Assembly: GCF_024166365.1 (NCBI RefSeq)
Contig: NC_064822.1
Location: 109,922,823-109,986,822, forward strand
DNA from: Elephas maximus indicus
Lineage: Eukaryota; Chordata; Mammalia; Proboscidea; Elephantidae
Length of the DNA stretch: 64,000 nucleotides
Direction of reading: 5' to 3'
A model generated the notes under the pieces. That model had not been told where the DNA came from. It worked only from the letters and a program-made list of their open reading frames with translations, and searched no databases. Position 1 is the stretch's first letter. Each line of letters opens with the position of its first letter. The translations under genes and the position numbers were made by a program. This document shows, in pieces, positions 34,601-47,000 of the stretch.

Positions 34601-35524
34601 GTTAGAAATGGGCTCTTGAGGAGAGAATGGGCTTGGTTACAGGTGGGATGCGGACTGGAAAGAAGCCTGTTTGTAGTTGTCCAGCTAGAAGGGTAATTTA
34701 GACTTTTAGGAGAGAGAAGAGGAGAAAACAAGAAGGCAGAACAGGCAAAAACCAATCACCAAGGACAGGAATTTTGTGTCTAGCTCTTTTTGTTTAGTAC
34801 GTTGTGGAATCTTAAAATTCACAAGTCAACAGTAGTATTTGAGAATGCTTGGTAGGATGATAAATAATTGGTAGTCAGATAAAGAGGAGTTTTAGGGCTG
34901 GGGAGAGAGCTCAACGGGAAGAGATAGAATGCCAGGAAGTTATAATTTGATAGTGGAAAGCCAAACATGTATTGTGGGCCTTTGTTCTGGAAACTCTGTG
35001 ATACTACAACGAATAACCCTTGTGAATGTAAGAAGCAGTTCTATTCATAAACGTGATTAGGGAAACAGGTCCCAAAGTGGATAAAAGGTTAAAAGGCAAT
35101 AATAAATAAAAAAGCGATACAGGTTGTAAATTCGTATTCGGAAAAAATTGAGTTTTAAATGACCTGGGAAGGCTTTATGGAGAAAAAGGACTTGTAGTTT
35201 TTGGAGGTTAGAAAACAAAAAGGGTGGGTGGGTAGGGGAAGTAAGGTGTTGACTCACCAAGTAGATCTGGTGATAATATTTTTCAAAACCAAGAAGTAAA
35301 AGATGTGGTCTGAAAAAAAGTTTGCTGTCCAAGGTGTAGGGGACAGTCTGGAAGATTAGTTTGGGGCTGAAACGTTGGGATTTCTAGAAAATTTCAGTGT
35401 CATATAGAGCACAAATATGACTTGGGGGAACGTGTCCTGACAGCAAAAATCAAACGTAGCTTTAGTGAAAAGTTTTGTGGGAGTGGTTAATTTTATTTTT
35501 AATGTGACTAATTTGTGAGCATTT
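34601..35524. other. Intergenic upstream of GTSF1
   Basis: No gene. Phrases such as 'gacctgggaaggctttatgg' suggest an old dispersed repeat that I cannot name. Confidence 0.35.
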
Positions 35525-35715
35525 AAGGAACCCTGGTGGTGCAGTGGTTAAGCACTCAAGTCAGCAGTTTGAGTACCAGTGGCTCTACCTGGGAGAAAAG
35601 ATCTGGCAATCTGCTCCCAGAAAGACTACAGACTAGGAAACCCAATAGGACAGATTTACTTTGTCCTGTAGGTTTGCTGTGAGTTGGAATTGACTTCAGG
35701 GCACACAACAACAAC
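35525..35715 (+). repeat. AfroSINE, diverged, RTE-like tail
   Basis: Head 'ggaaccctggtggtgcagtg', a shortened box-B region, a middle with 'atctggcaatctgctcccag', and the tail 'gggcacacaacaacaac', which is close to the RTE 3' end. Confidence 0.75.
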
Positions 35716-35778
35716 TTGAAAACATGTTCTCAGTTTTTTTTTTTTTTTTTTTAGGTTAGCCCTTGGGCTGAGGAAAGT

Positions 35779-36292
35779 GTTATGGATTGAATTGTGTCCT
35801 CCCAAAATCTGTCAACTTGGTGAGGCCATGATTCCCAGTAGTGTGTGATTGTCCGCCATTTTGTCATCTGATGTGACCTTCCAGTGTGTTTTAAATCCTA
35901 TCTCTATGCTGTTAATGAGGTGCGATTACTGGCAGTTATGTTAGTAGAGGAGGACTGACTGGAAGATTAGGTTGCATCTTAAACCAATCTCTTTTGAAAT
36001 ATAAAAGAGCAAAGCGAGCAGAGAGACAGTGGGACCTCATACCACCAAGAACGGAGCACTGGGGGCATAGCGAGTCCTTTGGACCCAGAGTCTGTGATGA
36101 GGAGCTCCTCGATTGGGGAAGATTGATGACAAGGACCTTACCCCGGAGCCTACAGAGAGAAAAAACCTTCCACTGGGGCTGGTGCCCTTAATTCAGACTT
36201 CTAGCCTACTAAACTGTGAGAGAATAAATATCTGTTTGTTAAAATCATCCACTTGTGGTATTTCTGTTATAGCAGCAGTGGATAAGAGAGTG
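35779..36292 (+). mobile_element. MaLR/MLT1-like LTR
   Basis: Starts 'tgttatggattgaattgtgt' and ends in 'tatagcagcagtggataaga', with a polyadenylation signal 'gagaataaatatctg' near 36222. Same family as 52554-53057. It lies about 1.2 kb upstream of GTSF1, in the opposite orientation. The duplication at its ends is unclear. Confidence 0.65.
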
Positions 36293-36377
36293 TGCTTCAC
36301 AGCCTTCAGTTCAGATTAAAACCCTAAAAAGAAACAGGTGTTGATGGAAGCTGAGCCCAAGCTATTCTTGATGTAGG

Positions 36378-36545
36378 CTCGTGGTTTTTAATCTTGTCTG
36401 CCATTAGAATCATCTGGGGAGCTTTTAAGACATACCATGCCAATTTCCCATCTCAGATCAATTAATCAGAAAGGTCCAGGCATAGTTATTTTTAAAAAGC
36501 TACCCAGATGATTCTAATGTATAGCCAGGGTTGACAACCACTCAC
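36378..36545. mobile_element. MER5-like DNA transposon remnant
   Basis: 'attagaatcatctggggagc' at the left and 'agatgattctaatgtatagc' at the right form the usual inverted order. Diverged. Confidence 0.5.
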
Positions 36546-37589
36546 CTAGGCGCTGTTCTGAATTTACAAAAGCTGTTATTTCACCTGAATGGCCTGGTTG
36601 ATTCATATGGAGGAGCAAGCTGTTAATGTCCTTCTGGAAAGATAATTGTGAGAATGAAAACTTCATTGCAAGCTTAGCATAAAACATTTTAGAAAATGCT
36701 GCTGTTTTGACAAATCAGTTTCAGATTGGTAGGAGATATTTTAAAATAATTCCTACCAAATCCAAAACCTCTGAGCTTATCACAACATCATTTGTGCAAA
36801 ATTGGTGGGGCCAGTGTGATTTGAACTGAAATGTGATTTTTCAGGCTTTAAATTGCAGTAATCTTGTGCAATTGTTGACACTGTTTCTGTGACCCATAAG
36901 TACTTTTCATTCAGACACCTGCAGATTGAAATTTCTGAGGAAGAAAGAGCTAAGGGGTGGGGGGGATGAGGAGTGAGTATCAAACCAGAATTCAAAGTCA
37001 GGCCTCACTGCCTTTAGTGATGCTTTCTCAAGGTGACTGTTTCCTCAATTGATAAAGCCGTTCCATTTAGCACCAGTGAACAAGCCTACCAACTTTGAAA
37101 AAAAAAAAAAAAGACTTTTGTGGAAATTTTAAAATAAGAATGCCGTATATATCTATTCTTAAATGCTTTGTTCATCCTTTCCAACCCAGAAAATTTGTGC
37201 TTTATCTGAGATCCCTCCTGTGCTTTCTTTCAGACTGGTTTTCCAACCAGGTTGAATATATTTGAAAAGGAAAAAATGAGAGGCCAGGCATTTACACAAG
37301 GGTCATTCTAGAAGCTAGTTGGGATTAATACCCTAAACTCCATCTGATTCTTGCTAGTTCTGCTGATAGGGTAGCCACCCAGGGACCCTAGCATTTATTC
37401 TTAAATTATAGATTGTGTTTTTAGAATTCATAATTATTAGTTAAAAATGAAGACTCTGGACTAATGAGTAAAAAAATAGATATGTACTCTAGTGACTGAA
37501 AAAAACCTTTGTTAGAAGATGACTTGTCTCAGCCTTTAGAATTGAAGGAATTTTAGTAGACTCGTTGGAAACTTTCAGTGTTTCAAAAA
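36546..37589. other. Intergenic, no feature recognised
   Basis: About 1 kb of AT-rich sequence with an A-run at about 37098-37112. No gene. Confidence 0.4.
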
Positions 37590-37600
37590 GCCTAGTAAGA

Positions 37601-38144
37601 GACTTACATCATCCTGAGACCAGAAGAACTAGATGGTGCCCGGCCACAACCAATGACTGCCCTGACAGGGAGCACAACAGAGAACCCCTGAGGGAGCGGG
37701 AGAACAGTGGGATGCAGACTCCAAATTCTCATAAAAAGACCAGACTTAATGGTCTGACTGAGACTAGAAGAATCCCAGTGGTCATGGTCCCCAAACCTTC
37801 TGTTGGCCCAGGATAGGAACCATTCCTGAAGACAACTCATCAGACATGGAATGGACTGGACAATGGGTTGGAGAGAGATGCTGATGAGGAGTGAGCTACT
37901 TGTATCAGGTGGGCACTTGAGACTGTGTTGACATTTCCTGTCCGGAGGGGAGATGGGAGGGTAGAGAGGGTTAGAAACTGGCAAAATGGTCACGAAAGGA
38001 GAGACTGGAAGGAGGGAGCGAGCTGACTCATTAAGGAGAGAGTAAGTGGGAGTATGTAGTAAGGTGTATATAAGTTTATATGTGAGAGGCTGACTTGATT
38101 TGTAAACTTTTACTTAAAGCACAATAAAGATTATTAAAAAAAAT
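37601..38144 (+). mobile_element. L1 3'UTR insertion, plus strand
   Basis: The plus-strand mirror of the 3'UTR seen at 40.7-41.3 kb, ending 'cttaaagcacaataaaga' and an A-run. A perfect 11-bp duplication GCCTAGTAAGA flanks it (37590-37600 and 38145-38155). It is the only L1 here in plus orientation. Confidence 0.9.
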
Positions 38145-38155
38145 GCCTAGTAAGA

Positions 38156-38824
38156 CTCAATTTTTTGCCCATTAGAAGACTAAAATATTTCTTTGTTTTG
38201 GGCTTTGATTTTATCAAGTAAGTCCTGGCTTTCTCATCTAATTATGATTTCTGACTGGTAGTTAAGTGCCTAATTAAAAATAGAAAAATTATTCAATAAA
38301 TGCAGTTGCAGGATCTTTCAAAATGAGCGATCTATGGGGGAAATAATAAATTTCTTATGGGTGAGGGTAGATTGGGAAGTACTGCTTTAGAGGTTGGTTG
38401 TTTACAGTTGTTTAGGTAAAGTGGCAGGGAGAGATGGTAGGAACCAATGAAAATATACTTTTATTTGAAAAAGAGTCTGTAATGGGAGCTTGCCAAGAAG
38501 AGCCAACATTCAGCTCTAGAAAGCTGGAGTAAGATACAGGATGATTGAAAAAACTAGTAGTGGTATTTTCTTTAAACATCTGTGTAAACGTTATAAAACT
38601 CTCTAATCCACACTGTCTGCAATAATTACCGGTGTACTTGAGAAATCTGTTCTCTGTGATTTTCCTTGACTTCTAGGTGAGTCCCTTCTTAGACACAAAA
38701 AACAGCTCCTCAACCTTTTATTGGTGTAGGCATCTAAGATGTAAATTGTAAGCCAAAGTTTCTTTAGTACGATTCTTTAAAAATCCAGTTCCCACTCACG
38801 ACAACCCCATGTATTTTATTTATT
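38156..38824. other. Intergenic, no feature recognised
   Basis: No gene and no clear repeat. Confidence 0.4.
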
Positions 38825-39605
38825 GATTTTTATTGTGCTTTAGGGTGAAAGTTTACAGCTCAAGTTAGTTTTTCGTTCAAAAATTTATCAGTCACATTTT
38901 GGAGATTACAATCAGTGTCACAAAACAACGTGTACATAAATTTTTGAATGAGAAACTAACTTGAGCTGTTAACTTTCACTAAAGCACAATAGAAAAAATT
39001 TATACATGTATCATTTTGTGACATTGGTTGCAGTCCCCACAATGTGACAGCACTATCCCCCTTTCCACCCCAGGTTCCCTGTGTTCATTCGTCCAGTTTT
39101 CTTGTCCTTTCCTGCCTTCTTGTCTTGATTTTGGACAGGAGTTGCCCATTTGGTCTCATATGTTTGATTGAACTAAAAAGCACATTCCTCATGTGTGTTA
39201 TTGCTTTATAGGCCTGTCTAATCTTTGTCTGAAAAGTGGGCTTCAGTGGTGGTTTCAGTTCTGAGTTAGAGTATCCAGGGTCTGTGTCTGGGGGTTTCTC
39301 CATTCTGTCAGATCTGTTAAGTCTGGTCTGTTTTTGTGAACTTGAGTTTTGTTCTACATTTTTCTTTTGCTCTGTCTGGGACTTTCTGTTGTGATCCCTG
39401 TCAAAGTAGTCAGTGGTGGTAGCCGGGCACCATCTGGTTCTTCTGGACATAGGCTGGTGGAGGTTCTGGTTCACGTGGTCCTTTCGTCCTTTGCGTTAAT
39501 ATTTTCCTTATCTTTGGTTTTCTTCATTCTCCTTTGTTCTGGATGGGATGGGATCAATAGATGTATTTTAGATGGCCTCTCGAAAGCTTTTAAAACCCAA
39601 GCTGC
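38825..39605 (-). mobile_element. L1 3'UTR fragment with inverted terminal copy
   Basis: The stretch at 38832-38886 ('attgtgctttagggtgaaag...') is repeated in reverse complement at 38936-38990, separated by about 49 bp. After the second arm an L1 3'UTR continues on the minus strand to about 39605. Both arms are the 3'-terminal L1 sequence. Confidence 0.75.
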
Positions 39606-39609
39606 TACT

Positions 39610-39692
39610 CTTTCTTCGAAGGTGCCTCTGGGTGGATTGGAACTACCAACCTTTGGTTAAGTAGCTGAGGGCTTAATCACCTTCACCACCCA
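39610..39692 (-). repeat. AfroSINE 5' (tRNA-like) half
   Basis: 'ggtgcctctgggtggattgg' then 'aaccttcaccacccagaga'-like head on the minus strand (actual end 'ccttcaccacccagagac'). The 3' half expected to its left is absent. Confidence 0.55.
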
Positions 39693-39708
39693 GAGACTAA
39701 AGAAACAT

Positions 39709-39800
39709 TTGTTGTTGTTAGTTGCTGTTGAGTCTATTCCAACTCATGGCAACCCCATGTGTGCAGAGTAGAACTGCTCCACAGGGTTTTCGAGGCTGTT
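39709..39800 (-). repeat. AfroSINE or RTE-derived 3' half
   Basis: Starts 'tgttgttgttagttgctgtt' and continues 'gagtctattccaactcatgg', the 3' half of an AfroSINE or RTE tail on the minus strand, with no head to its right. Confidence 0.55.
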
Positions 39801-40028
39801 CCTACCTAAATAGTGTAAAAGATTGATCTTGGATAGAACAGTTCTAAAATTCCAATACTGCCATTCTTCTCATCTGTTATTTTGAGGAATGCCAAATGTT
39901 TAAACCCAAGGATCATTTTCTTTGTGAAGTCATTTTCTAACCTCTGCCTGGGGATAAGTCTTTACATTTTCTTGTAGCCTCCCTTTACCTTCCCTCCCTC
40001 CCTCCCAGCACTTAAGTATGCCTTATAC

Positions 40029-40206
40029 CAGTGGTTCTCAAAGTGTGAGCCATAGACCAGCAACATTGGCATCATCTGGGAACTTGAGAAAATGCAAAAT
40101 TTTAGGCCCTATCCCAGATCTACTGAATCAGAAACTCTGGGGGTGAGGTGCCCAACAATCTGTATTTTAACAAGCTCTCCACTGCTAAAGTTTGAGAACC
40201 ATTGCT
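40029..40206. mobile_element. MER5-like hAT-Charlie element
   Basis: Left end 'ccagtggttctcaaagtgtg', middle 'ctgaatcagaaactctgggg', right end 'aagtttgagaaccattgctg'. Essentially complete. Confidence 0.8.
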
Positions 40207-40719
40207 GTCTACTACAGTTGAAAACATTGTTTCCTCATAATGGACTCGGTCCACTGCAATGCTTAGCATAATGTCTCAAGCATAGCAGATACTTGACCAT
40301 TTGACTTGAGAACACGGATATATTTTGTAAGGAATTGAAGCAACTGTAAGACGTCATCTATCTTGTAAAAGAATATATGAAAAGAAGAGACTAAAAAAAA
40401 TTCTTTTTCATCCTCTGTTTTATACCGTAGCTGGTTGGGAAGCCTGAACAAAAAAAGCCCCATAGTGTATGGACCAACCACAAGATGAAGATGTGGAACC
40501 AATAGAATAAGTTTCGGTATGTATCAAGGACATGAGTAATGGGCTTTAGCAATTTTCTTCCCCAAAGTTCATACTGTGAATGTAAGGGTAGAAACCATGA
40601 AACTTGACTTTAGGGAAGAAACTGTATAGCCAAAAAGTCTCATTACTATCCCATAAATATAATTTAAATTGCCTTGATAGGCCTTCTTGCAGAAGAGAAT
40701 ACCAGTTACCAAGGTTTTA
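40207..40719. other. Intergenic, no feature recognised
   Basis: No gene. The left flank of the L1 that follows; no remnant of another L1 3' end is present here. Confidence 0.4.
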
Positions 40720-43662
40720 TTTTTTAATTTTTTTAATTAACTTTTATTGAGCTTCAAGTGAACGTTTACAAATCAAGTCAGTCTGTCACATATAAGTTAA
40801 TATACATCTTACTCCTTACTCCCACTTGCTCTCCCCCTAATGAGTCAGCCCTTCCAGTCTCTCCTTTCGTGAAAACCTTGGCAGCCTCCAACTCTCTCTA
40901 TCCTCCCATCCCCCCTCCAGACAGGAGATGCCAACACAGTCTCAAGTGTCCACCTGATATTATTAGCTCACTCTTCATCAGCATCTCTCTCCCACCCACT
41001 GTCCAGTCCGTTTCATGTCTGATGAATTGTCTTCGGGGATGGTTCCCATCCTGTGCCAACAGAAGGTTTGGGGACCATGACCGCCGGGATTCCTCTAGTC
41101 ACATCCAGACCATTAAGTATGGTCTTTTTATGAGAATTTGGGGTCTGCATCCCACTTATCTCCTGCTCCCTCAGGGGTTCTCTATTGTGCTCCCTGTCAG
41201 GGCAGTCATCGGTTGTGGCCGGGCACCAACTAGTTCTTCTGGTCTCAGGATAATGTAGGTCTCTGGTTCATGTGGCCCTCTCTGTCTCTTGGGCTCTTAG
41301 TTGTCGTGTGACCTTCGTGTTCTTCATTCTCCTTTGCTCCAGGTGGGTTGAGACCAGTCGATGCATCTTAGGCCGCTTGTTAGCTTTTAAGACCCCAGAC
41401 GCCACATTTCAAAGTGGGATGCAGAATGTTTTCATAATAGAATTATTTTGCCAATTGACTTAGAAGTCCCCTTAAACCATGGTTCCCAAACCCCCGCCCT
41501 TGCTCCGCTGACCTTTGAAGTATTCAGTTTATCCCGGAAGCTTCTTTGCTTTTGGTCCAGTCCAGTCCAGTTGAGCTGACCTTCCATGTATTGAGTGTTG
41601 TCCTTCCCTTCACCTAAAGCAGTTCTTTTCAGCTAATTAATCAGTAAAAAAACCCTCTCCCTCCCTCCCTCTCTCCCCACCTCGTAACCACAAAAGTATG
41701 TGTTCTTCTCAGTTTATACTATTTCTCAAGATCTTGTAATAGCGGTCTTATACAATATTTGTCCTTTTGCCTCTGACTAATTTCGCTCAGCATAATGCCT
41801 TCCAGGTTCCTCCATGTTATGAAATGTTTGACAGATTCGTCACTGTTCTTTATCGATGCGTAGTATTTCATTGTATGAATATACCACAATTTATTTACCC
41901 ATTCATCCATAGATGGACACCTTGGTTGCTTCCAGCTTTTTGCTATTGTAAACAGAGCTGCAATAAACATGGGTGTGCATATATCTGTTTGTGTGAAGGC
42001 TCTTGTTTCTCTAGGGTATATTCCGAGGAGTGGGATTTCTGGGTTGTATGGTAGTTCTATTTCTAACTGTTTAAGATAACGCCAGATAGATTTCCAAAGT
42101 GTTTGTACCATTTTACATTCCCACCAGCAGTGTATAAGAGTTCCAATCTCTCCGAAGCCTCTCCAACATTTATTATTTTGTGTTTTTTGGATTAATGCCA
42201 GCCTTGTTGGAGTGAGATGGAATCTCATCGTAGTTTTAATCTGCATTTCTCTAATGGCTAATGATCGAGAGCATTTTCTCAAGTATCTGTTAGCTGCCTG
42301 AATATCGTCTTTAGTGAAGTGTGTGTTCATATCCTTTGCCCACTTCTTGATTGGGTTGTTTGTCTTTTTGTGGTTGAGTTTTGACAGAATCATGTAGATT
42401 TTAGAGATCAGGCGCTGGTCGGAGATGTCATAGCTGAAAATTCTTTCCCAGTCTGTAGGTGGTCTTTTTACTCTTTTGGTGAAGTCTTTAGATGAGCATA
42501 GGTGTTTGATTTTTAGGAGCTCCCAGTTATCGGGTTTCTCTTCGTCATTTTTGGTAATGTTTTGTATTCTGTTTATGCCTTGTATTAGGGCTCCTAGGGT
42601 TGTCCCTATTTTGTCTTCCATGATCTTTATCGTTTTAGTCTTTATGTTTAGGTCTTTGATCCACTTGGAGTTAGTTTTTGTGCATGGTGTGAGGTATGGG
42701 TCCTGTTTCATTTTTTTGCAAATGGATATCCAGTTATGCCAGCACCATTTGTTAAAAAGACTATCTTTTCCCCAATTAACTGGCACTGGTCCTTTGGCAA
42801 ATATCAGCTGCTTATACGTGGATGGATTTATATCTGGGTTCTCAATTCTGTTCCATTGGTCTATGTGCCTGTTGTTGTACCAATACCAGGCTGTTTTGAC
42901 TACTGTGGCTGTATAATAGCTTCTGAAATCAGGTAGAGTGAGGCCTCCCACTTTCTTCTTCTTTTTCAGTAATGCTTTGCTTATCCGAGGCTTGTTTCCC
43001 TTCCATATGAAATTGGTGATTTGTTTCTCTATCACCTTAAAAAATGACATTGGAATTTGGATCGGAAGTGCATTGTATGTATAGATGGCTTTTGGTAGAA
43101 TAGACATTTTTACTATGTTAAGTCTTCCTATCCATGAGCAAGGTATGTTTTTCCACTTAAGTATGTCCTTTTGAATTTCTTGTAGTAGAGCTTTGTAGTT
43201 TTTTTTGTATAGGTCTTTTACATCCTTGGTAAGATTTATTCCTAAGTATTTTATCTTCTTGGTGGCTACTGTGAATGGTATTGATTTGGTTATTTCCTCT
43301 TCGGTGTTCTTTTTGTTGATGTAGAGGAATCCAAGTGATTTTTGTATGTTTATTTTATAACCTGAGACTCTGCCAGACTCTTCTATTAGTTTCAGTAGTT
43401 TTCTGGAGGATTCCTTAGGGTTTTCTGTGTCTAAGATCATGTCATCTGCAAATAGAGATAATTTTACTTCCTCCTTGCCAATCTGGATGCCTTTTATTTC
43501 TTTGTCTCGCCTAATTGCCCTGGCTAGGACTTCTAGCACGATGTTGAATAAGAGTGGTGATAAAGGGCATCCTTGTCTGGTTCCCGTTCTCAAGGGAAAT
43601 GCTTTCAGGTTCTCTCCATTTAGAGTGATATTGGCTGTTGGCTTTGCATAGATGCCCTTTAC
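40720..43662 (-). mobile_element. L1, 5'-truncated, with long open ORF2 fragment
   Basis: Minus-strand L1: 3'UTR at 40720-41718, then ORF2 from mid reverse transcriptase to stop. It is cut at about 43662, where sequence from another L1's 3'UTR begins. No flanking duplication was found. Confidence 0.9.
41719..43593 (-). pseudogene. L1 ORF2 fragment, 624 codons without a stop
   Basis: C-terminal part of the L1 reverse transcriptase/endonuclease protein. Seen in order: an RT block '[14 protein letters not shown]' (residues 4-17), the catalytic FADD box at residues 48-51, thumb and C-terminal domain, and a cysteine-rich segment with C476, H488, C489 and C493. The endonuclease domain and the RT fingers are missing because the element is 5'-truncated; a full ORF2 is about 1,275 residues. 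The Met chosen is internal and has no biological meaning. The open frame suggests a fairly recent insertion. Not a host gene. Confidence 0.85.
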
Positions 43663-44099
43663 ATAATTACCTTTTGTCTTTGGTGTTCTTCATTCTTCTT
43701 TGCTCCAGGTGGATTGAGACCAATTGATACATCTTAGATGGCCGCTTGCTAGCGTTTAAGACCCTAGATGCCACTCTCCAAAATGGGATGCAGAATGTTT
43801 TCTTAATAGATTTTATTATGCCAATTGACTTAGATGTCCCCTGAAACCATGGTCCCCAAACCCCCGCCCTTGCTATTCTGGCCTTCAAAGTGTTCGGTTT
43901 ATTCAGGAAACTTCTTTGCTGTTGGTTTAGTTCAGTTGTGCTGACCTCTCCCATACTGTGTGTTATCTTTCCCTTCACCTAAATTAGTTCTTGTCTACTA
44001 TCTAATTAGTGAATCCCCCTCTCCCTCTCTCTCTCCCTCCCCATCTCTTAACCATCAAAGAGTATTTCTTCTCTGTTTAAACTATTTCTTGAGTTCTTG

Positions 44100-47000
44100 T
44101 AATAGTGGTCTCATACAATATTTGTCCTTTTGCAGCTGACTGATTTCACTCAGCATAATGCCTTCCAGATTCCTCCATGTTACGAAATGTTTCACAGATT
44201 CATCGTTGTTCTTTATTGATGCATAGTATTCCACTGTGTGAATATGCCATAATTTATCCATTCATCCATTGATGGGCACCTTGGTTGCTTCCATCTCTTT
44301 CTATTGTAAATAGTGCTGCAATGAACATGGGTGTTTGTGTAAAGGCTCTTGTTTCTCTAGGATATTTTCCAAGGAGTGGGATTGCTGGATCGTATGGGTA
44401 GTTCTATTTCTAGCTTCTTAAGCAAGCACCAAATCTATTTCCAAAGTGGTTGTACCATTTTACATTCCCACCAGCAGTGTCTAAGTGTTCCAGTCTCTTC
44501 ACAACCTCTCCAGCATTTATTATTCTGTGTTTTTTGGATTAATGCCAGCCTTTTTTTTGTTGTTGTTGGAGTGAGATGGAATCTCATTGTAGTTTTGATT
44601 TGCATTTCCCTAACGGCTAATCATGGTAGCATTTCCTCGTGTATCTGTTAGCTACCTGAATGTCTTGTTTAGTGAAATGTCTGTTCATATCCTTTACCCA
44701 TTTTTTAGTTGGGTTATTTGTCTTTTTGTTGTTGAGTTTTTTCAGTAACATGTAGATTTTAAAGATTAGCCGCTGATTGGAAATGTCACAGCTAAAACCT
44801 TTTTCCCAGTCTGTAGGCAATCTTTTCAGTCTTTTGGTAAAATCTTTGGATGAGCATAGGTGTTTGACTTTTAGGAGCTCCCCGTTATCTAATTTCTTTT
44901 CTGGTGTTTGTACATTTCTAGTAATGTTTTATATACTGTTTATGCCATATATTAGGGCTCCTAGCGTTGTTCCTATTTTTTCTTCCATGATCTTTATCAT
45001 TTTAGATTTTATAATTAGGTGTTTGAGTTCGTTTTTGTGCATGGTGTGAGGTATGGGTCCTGTTTCATTTTTTTGAAGATGGATATCCAGTTATGCCAGC
45101 ACCATTTGTTAAAGAGACTATCTTTTCCCCATTTAACAGACTTTGGGCCTTTGTCAAATATCAGCTGCTCATATGTGGATGATTTTATGTCTGGTTTCTC
45201 AATTCTGTTCCATTGGTCAATGTATCTGTTGTTGTACCCCTACCAGGCTGTTTTAACTACTGTGGCGGTATAATAGGTCCTAAAATCAGGTAGTGTGAGG
45301 CCTCCCACTTTGTTCTTTTTCAGTAACCTTTACTTATCCGGGGCCTCTTTCCCTTCCATGTGAAGTTGGTGATTTGTTTCTCTATCTCATTAAAAAGATA
45401 TCACTGGTATTTGGATTGGGATTGCATTGCATCTATAGATCACTTAGGGCAGAATAGACATTTTTATAATGTCAAGTCTTCCTATCCATGAGCAAAGTGT
45501 GTTTTTCAACTTATGTAGGTCTCTTTTGGTTTCTTAAAATAGTGTCTTTTCGTTTTCTTTGTATATGTGTTTTACATCTCTGGTTAGATTTATTCCTAAG
45601 TATTTTATCTTCTTAGGGGCTATTGTAAATGGTTTTGATTTGGTGATTTCCTCTTCGATGCTGTCTTTGTCGGTGTAGAGGAATCCAACTGATTTGTGTA
45701 TGTTTATCTTGTATCCTGATACTCTGCTAAACTCTGCTATTAGTTTCAGTAGTTTTCTTGAAGCTTTTCTGTGTATAAGATTATGTCATCTGCAAACAGA
45801 GATACTTTTACTTTTTCTTTGCCAATTTGGATGCCCTTTATTTCTTTATCTAGCCTAATAGCTCTGGCTAGGACCTCCAGTACAATGTTGAATAAGAGTG
45901 GTGATAAAGGGCATCCTTGTCTGGTCTTAAGGGGAATGCTTTCAGTCTTTCTCCATTTAGGATGACGTTGGCTGTTGGCTTTGTATAAATGCCCTTTATA
46001 ATGTTTAGGAATTTTCCTTCTATTCCTATTTTGCCGAGAGTTTTTATTAGGAATGGGGTTGGACTTTGTCAAATGCCTTTTCTGTATCAATTGATAAGAT
46101 CGAATGGTTCTTGTCTTGTATTTACGTGATGGATTACATTGATTGTTTTTCTAATGTTGAACCATCCCTGCATACCTGGTATGAATCCCACTTGGTCATG
46201 GTGAATTATTTTTTTGATATGTTGTTGAATTCTATTGGCTAGAATTTTGTTGAGGATTTTTGCATCTAAGTTCATGAGGGATATTGGTCTGTAATTTTCT
46301 TTTTTTGTAGTGTCTTTACCTGGTTTTGGTATCAGGGTTATGCTGGGTTCGTAGAATGAGTTTGGGAGTATTCCATTCTTTTCTATGCTCTGAAATACCT
46401 TTAGTAGTAGTGGTGTTAACTCTTCTCTGAAAGTTTGGTAGAATTTTCCAGTGAAGCCGTCAGGGCCAGAGCTTTTCTTTCTTGGGAGTTTTTTAGTTTT
46501 TCAATCTCTTGTTATGGGTTTTTTTAGTTGTTCTGCCTCTGATTGTGTTAGTTTAGGTAGGTAATGGGTTTCTAGAAATTTGCCCATTTCCTCTAGATTT
46601 TCAAATTTGTTAGAAACTACTTTTCATAGGACTCTGTTATGATTCTTTTAATTTCAGTTGGTTCTGTTGTGATATTATCCATCTTATTTCTTATTTGGCT
46701 TATTTACTTCGTCTCCTATTTTTCTTTTGTCAGTCTGGCCAGTGATTTATCAATTTTGTTAATCTTTTCAAAGAACCAGCTTTTGGCCTTGTTGACTCTT
46801 TCAATTGTTTTTCTGTTTTCTATTTCATTTAATTCTGCTCTAATTTTTATTATTTGCCTTTTTCTGGTGCCTGAAGGTTTCTTTTTTTTGCTCTCTTTCT
46901 ATTTGTTCAAGTTGTAGGGATAATTCTTTGATTCTGGCCCTTTCTTTTTTTTGTATGTGTGCATTTATTGATAGAAATTGACCTCTGAGCACTGCTTTCG

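Noticed and set aside
40758-41258. 166-codon plus-strand ORF
   Set aside because: Antisense to an L1 3'UTR and matched by other copies in the window; not a host gene.
41719-43593. A 624-codon ORF as a novel host gene
   Set aside because: The RT blocks, FADD box and cysteine-rich C-terminus identify L1 ORF2; the start is truncated.
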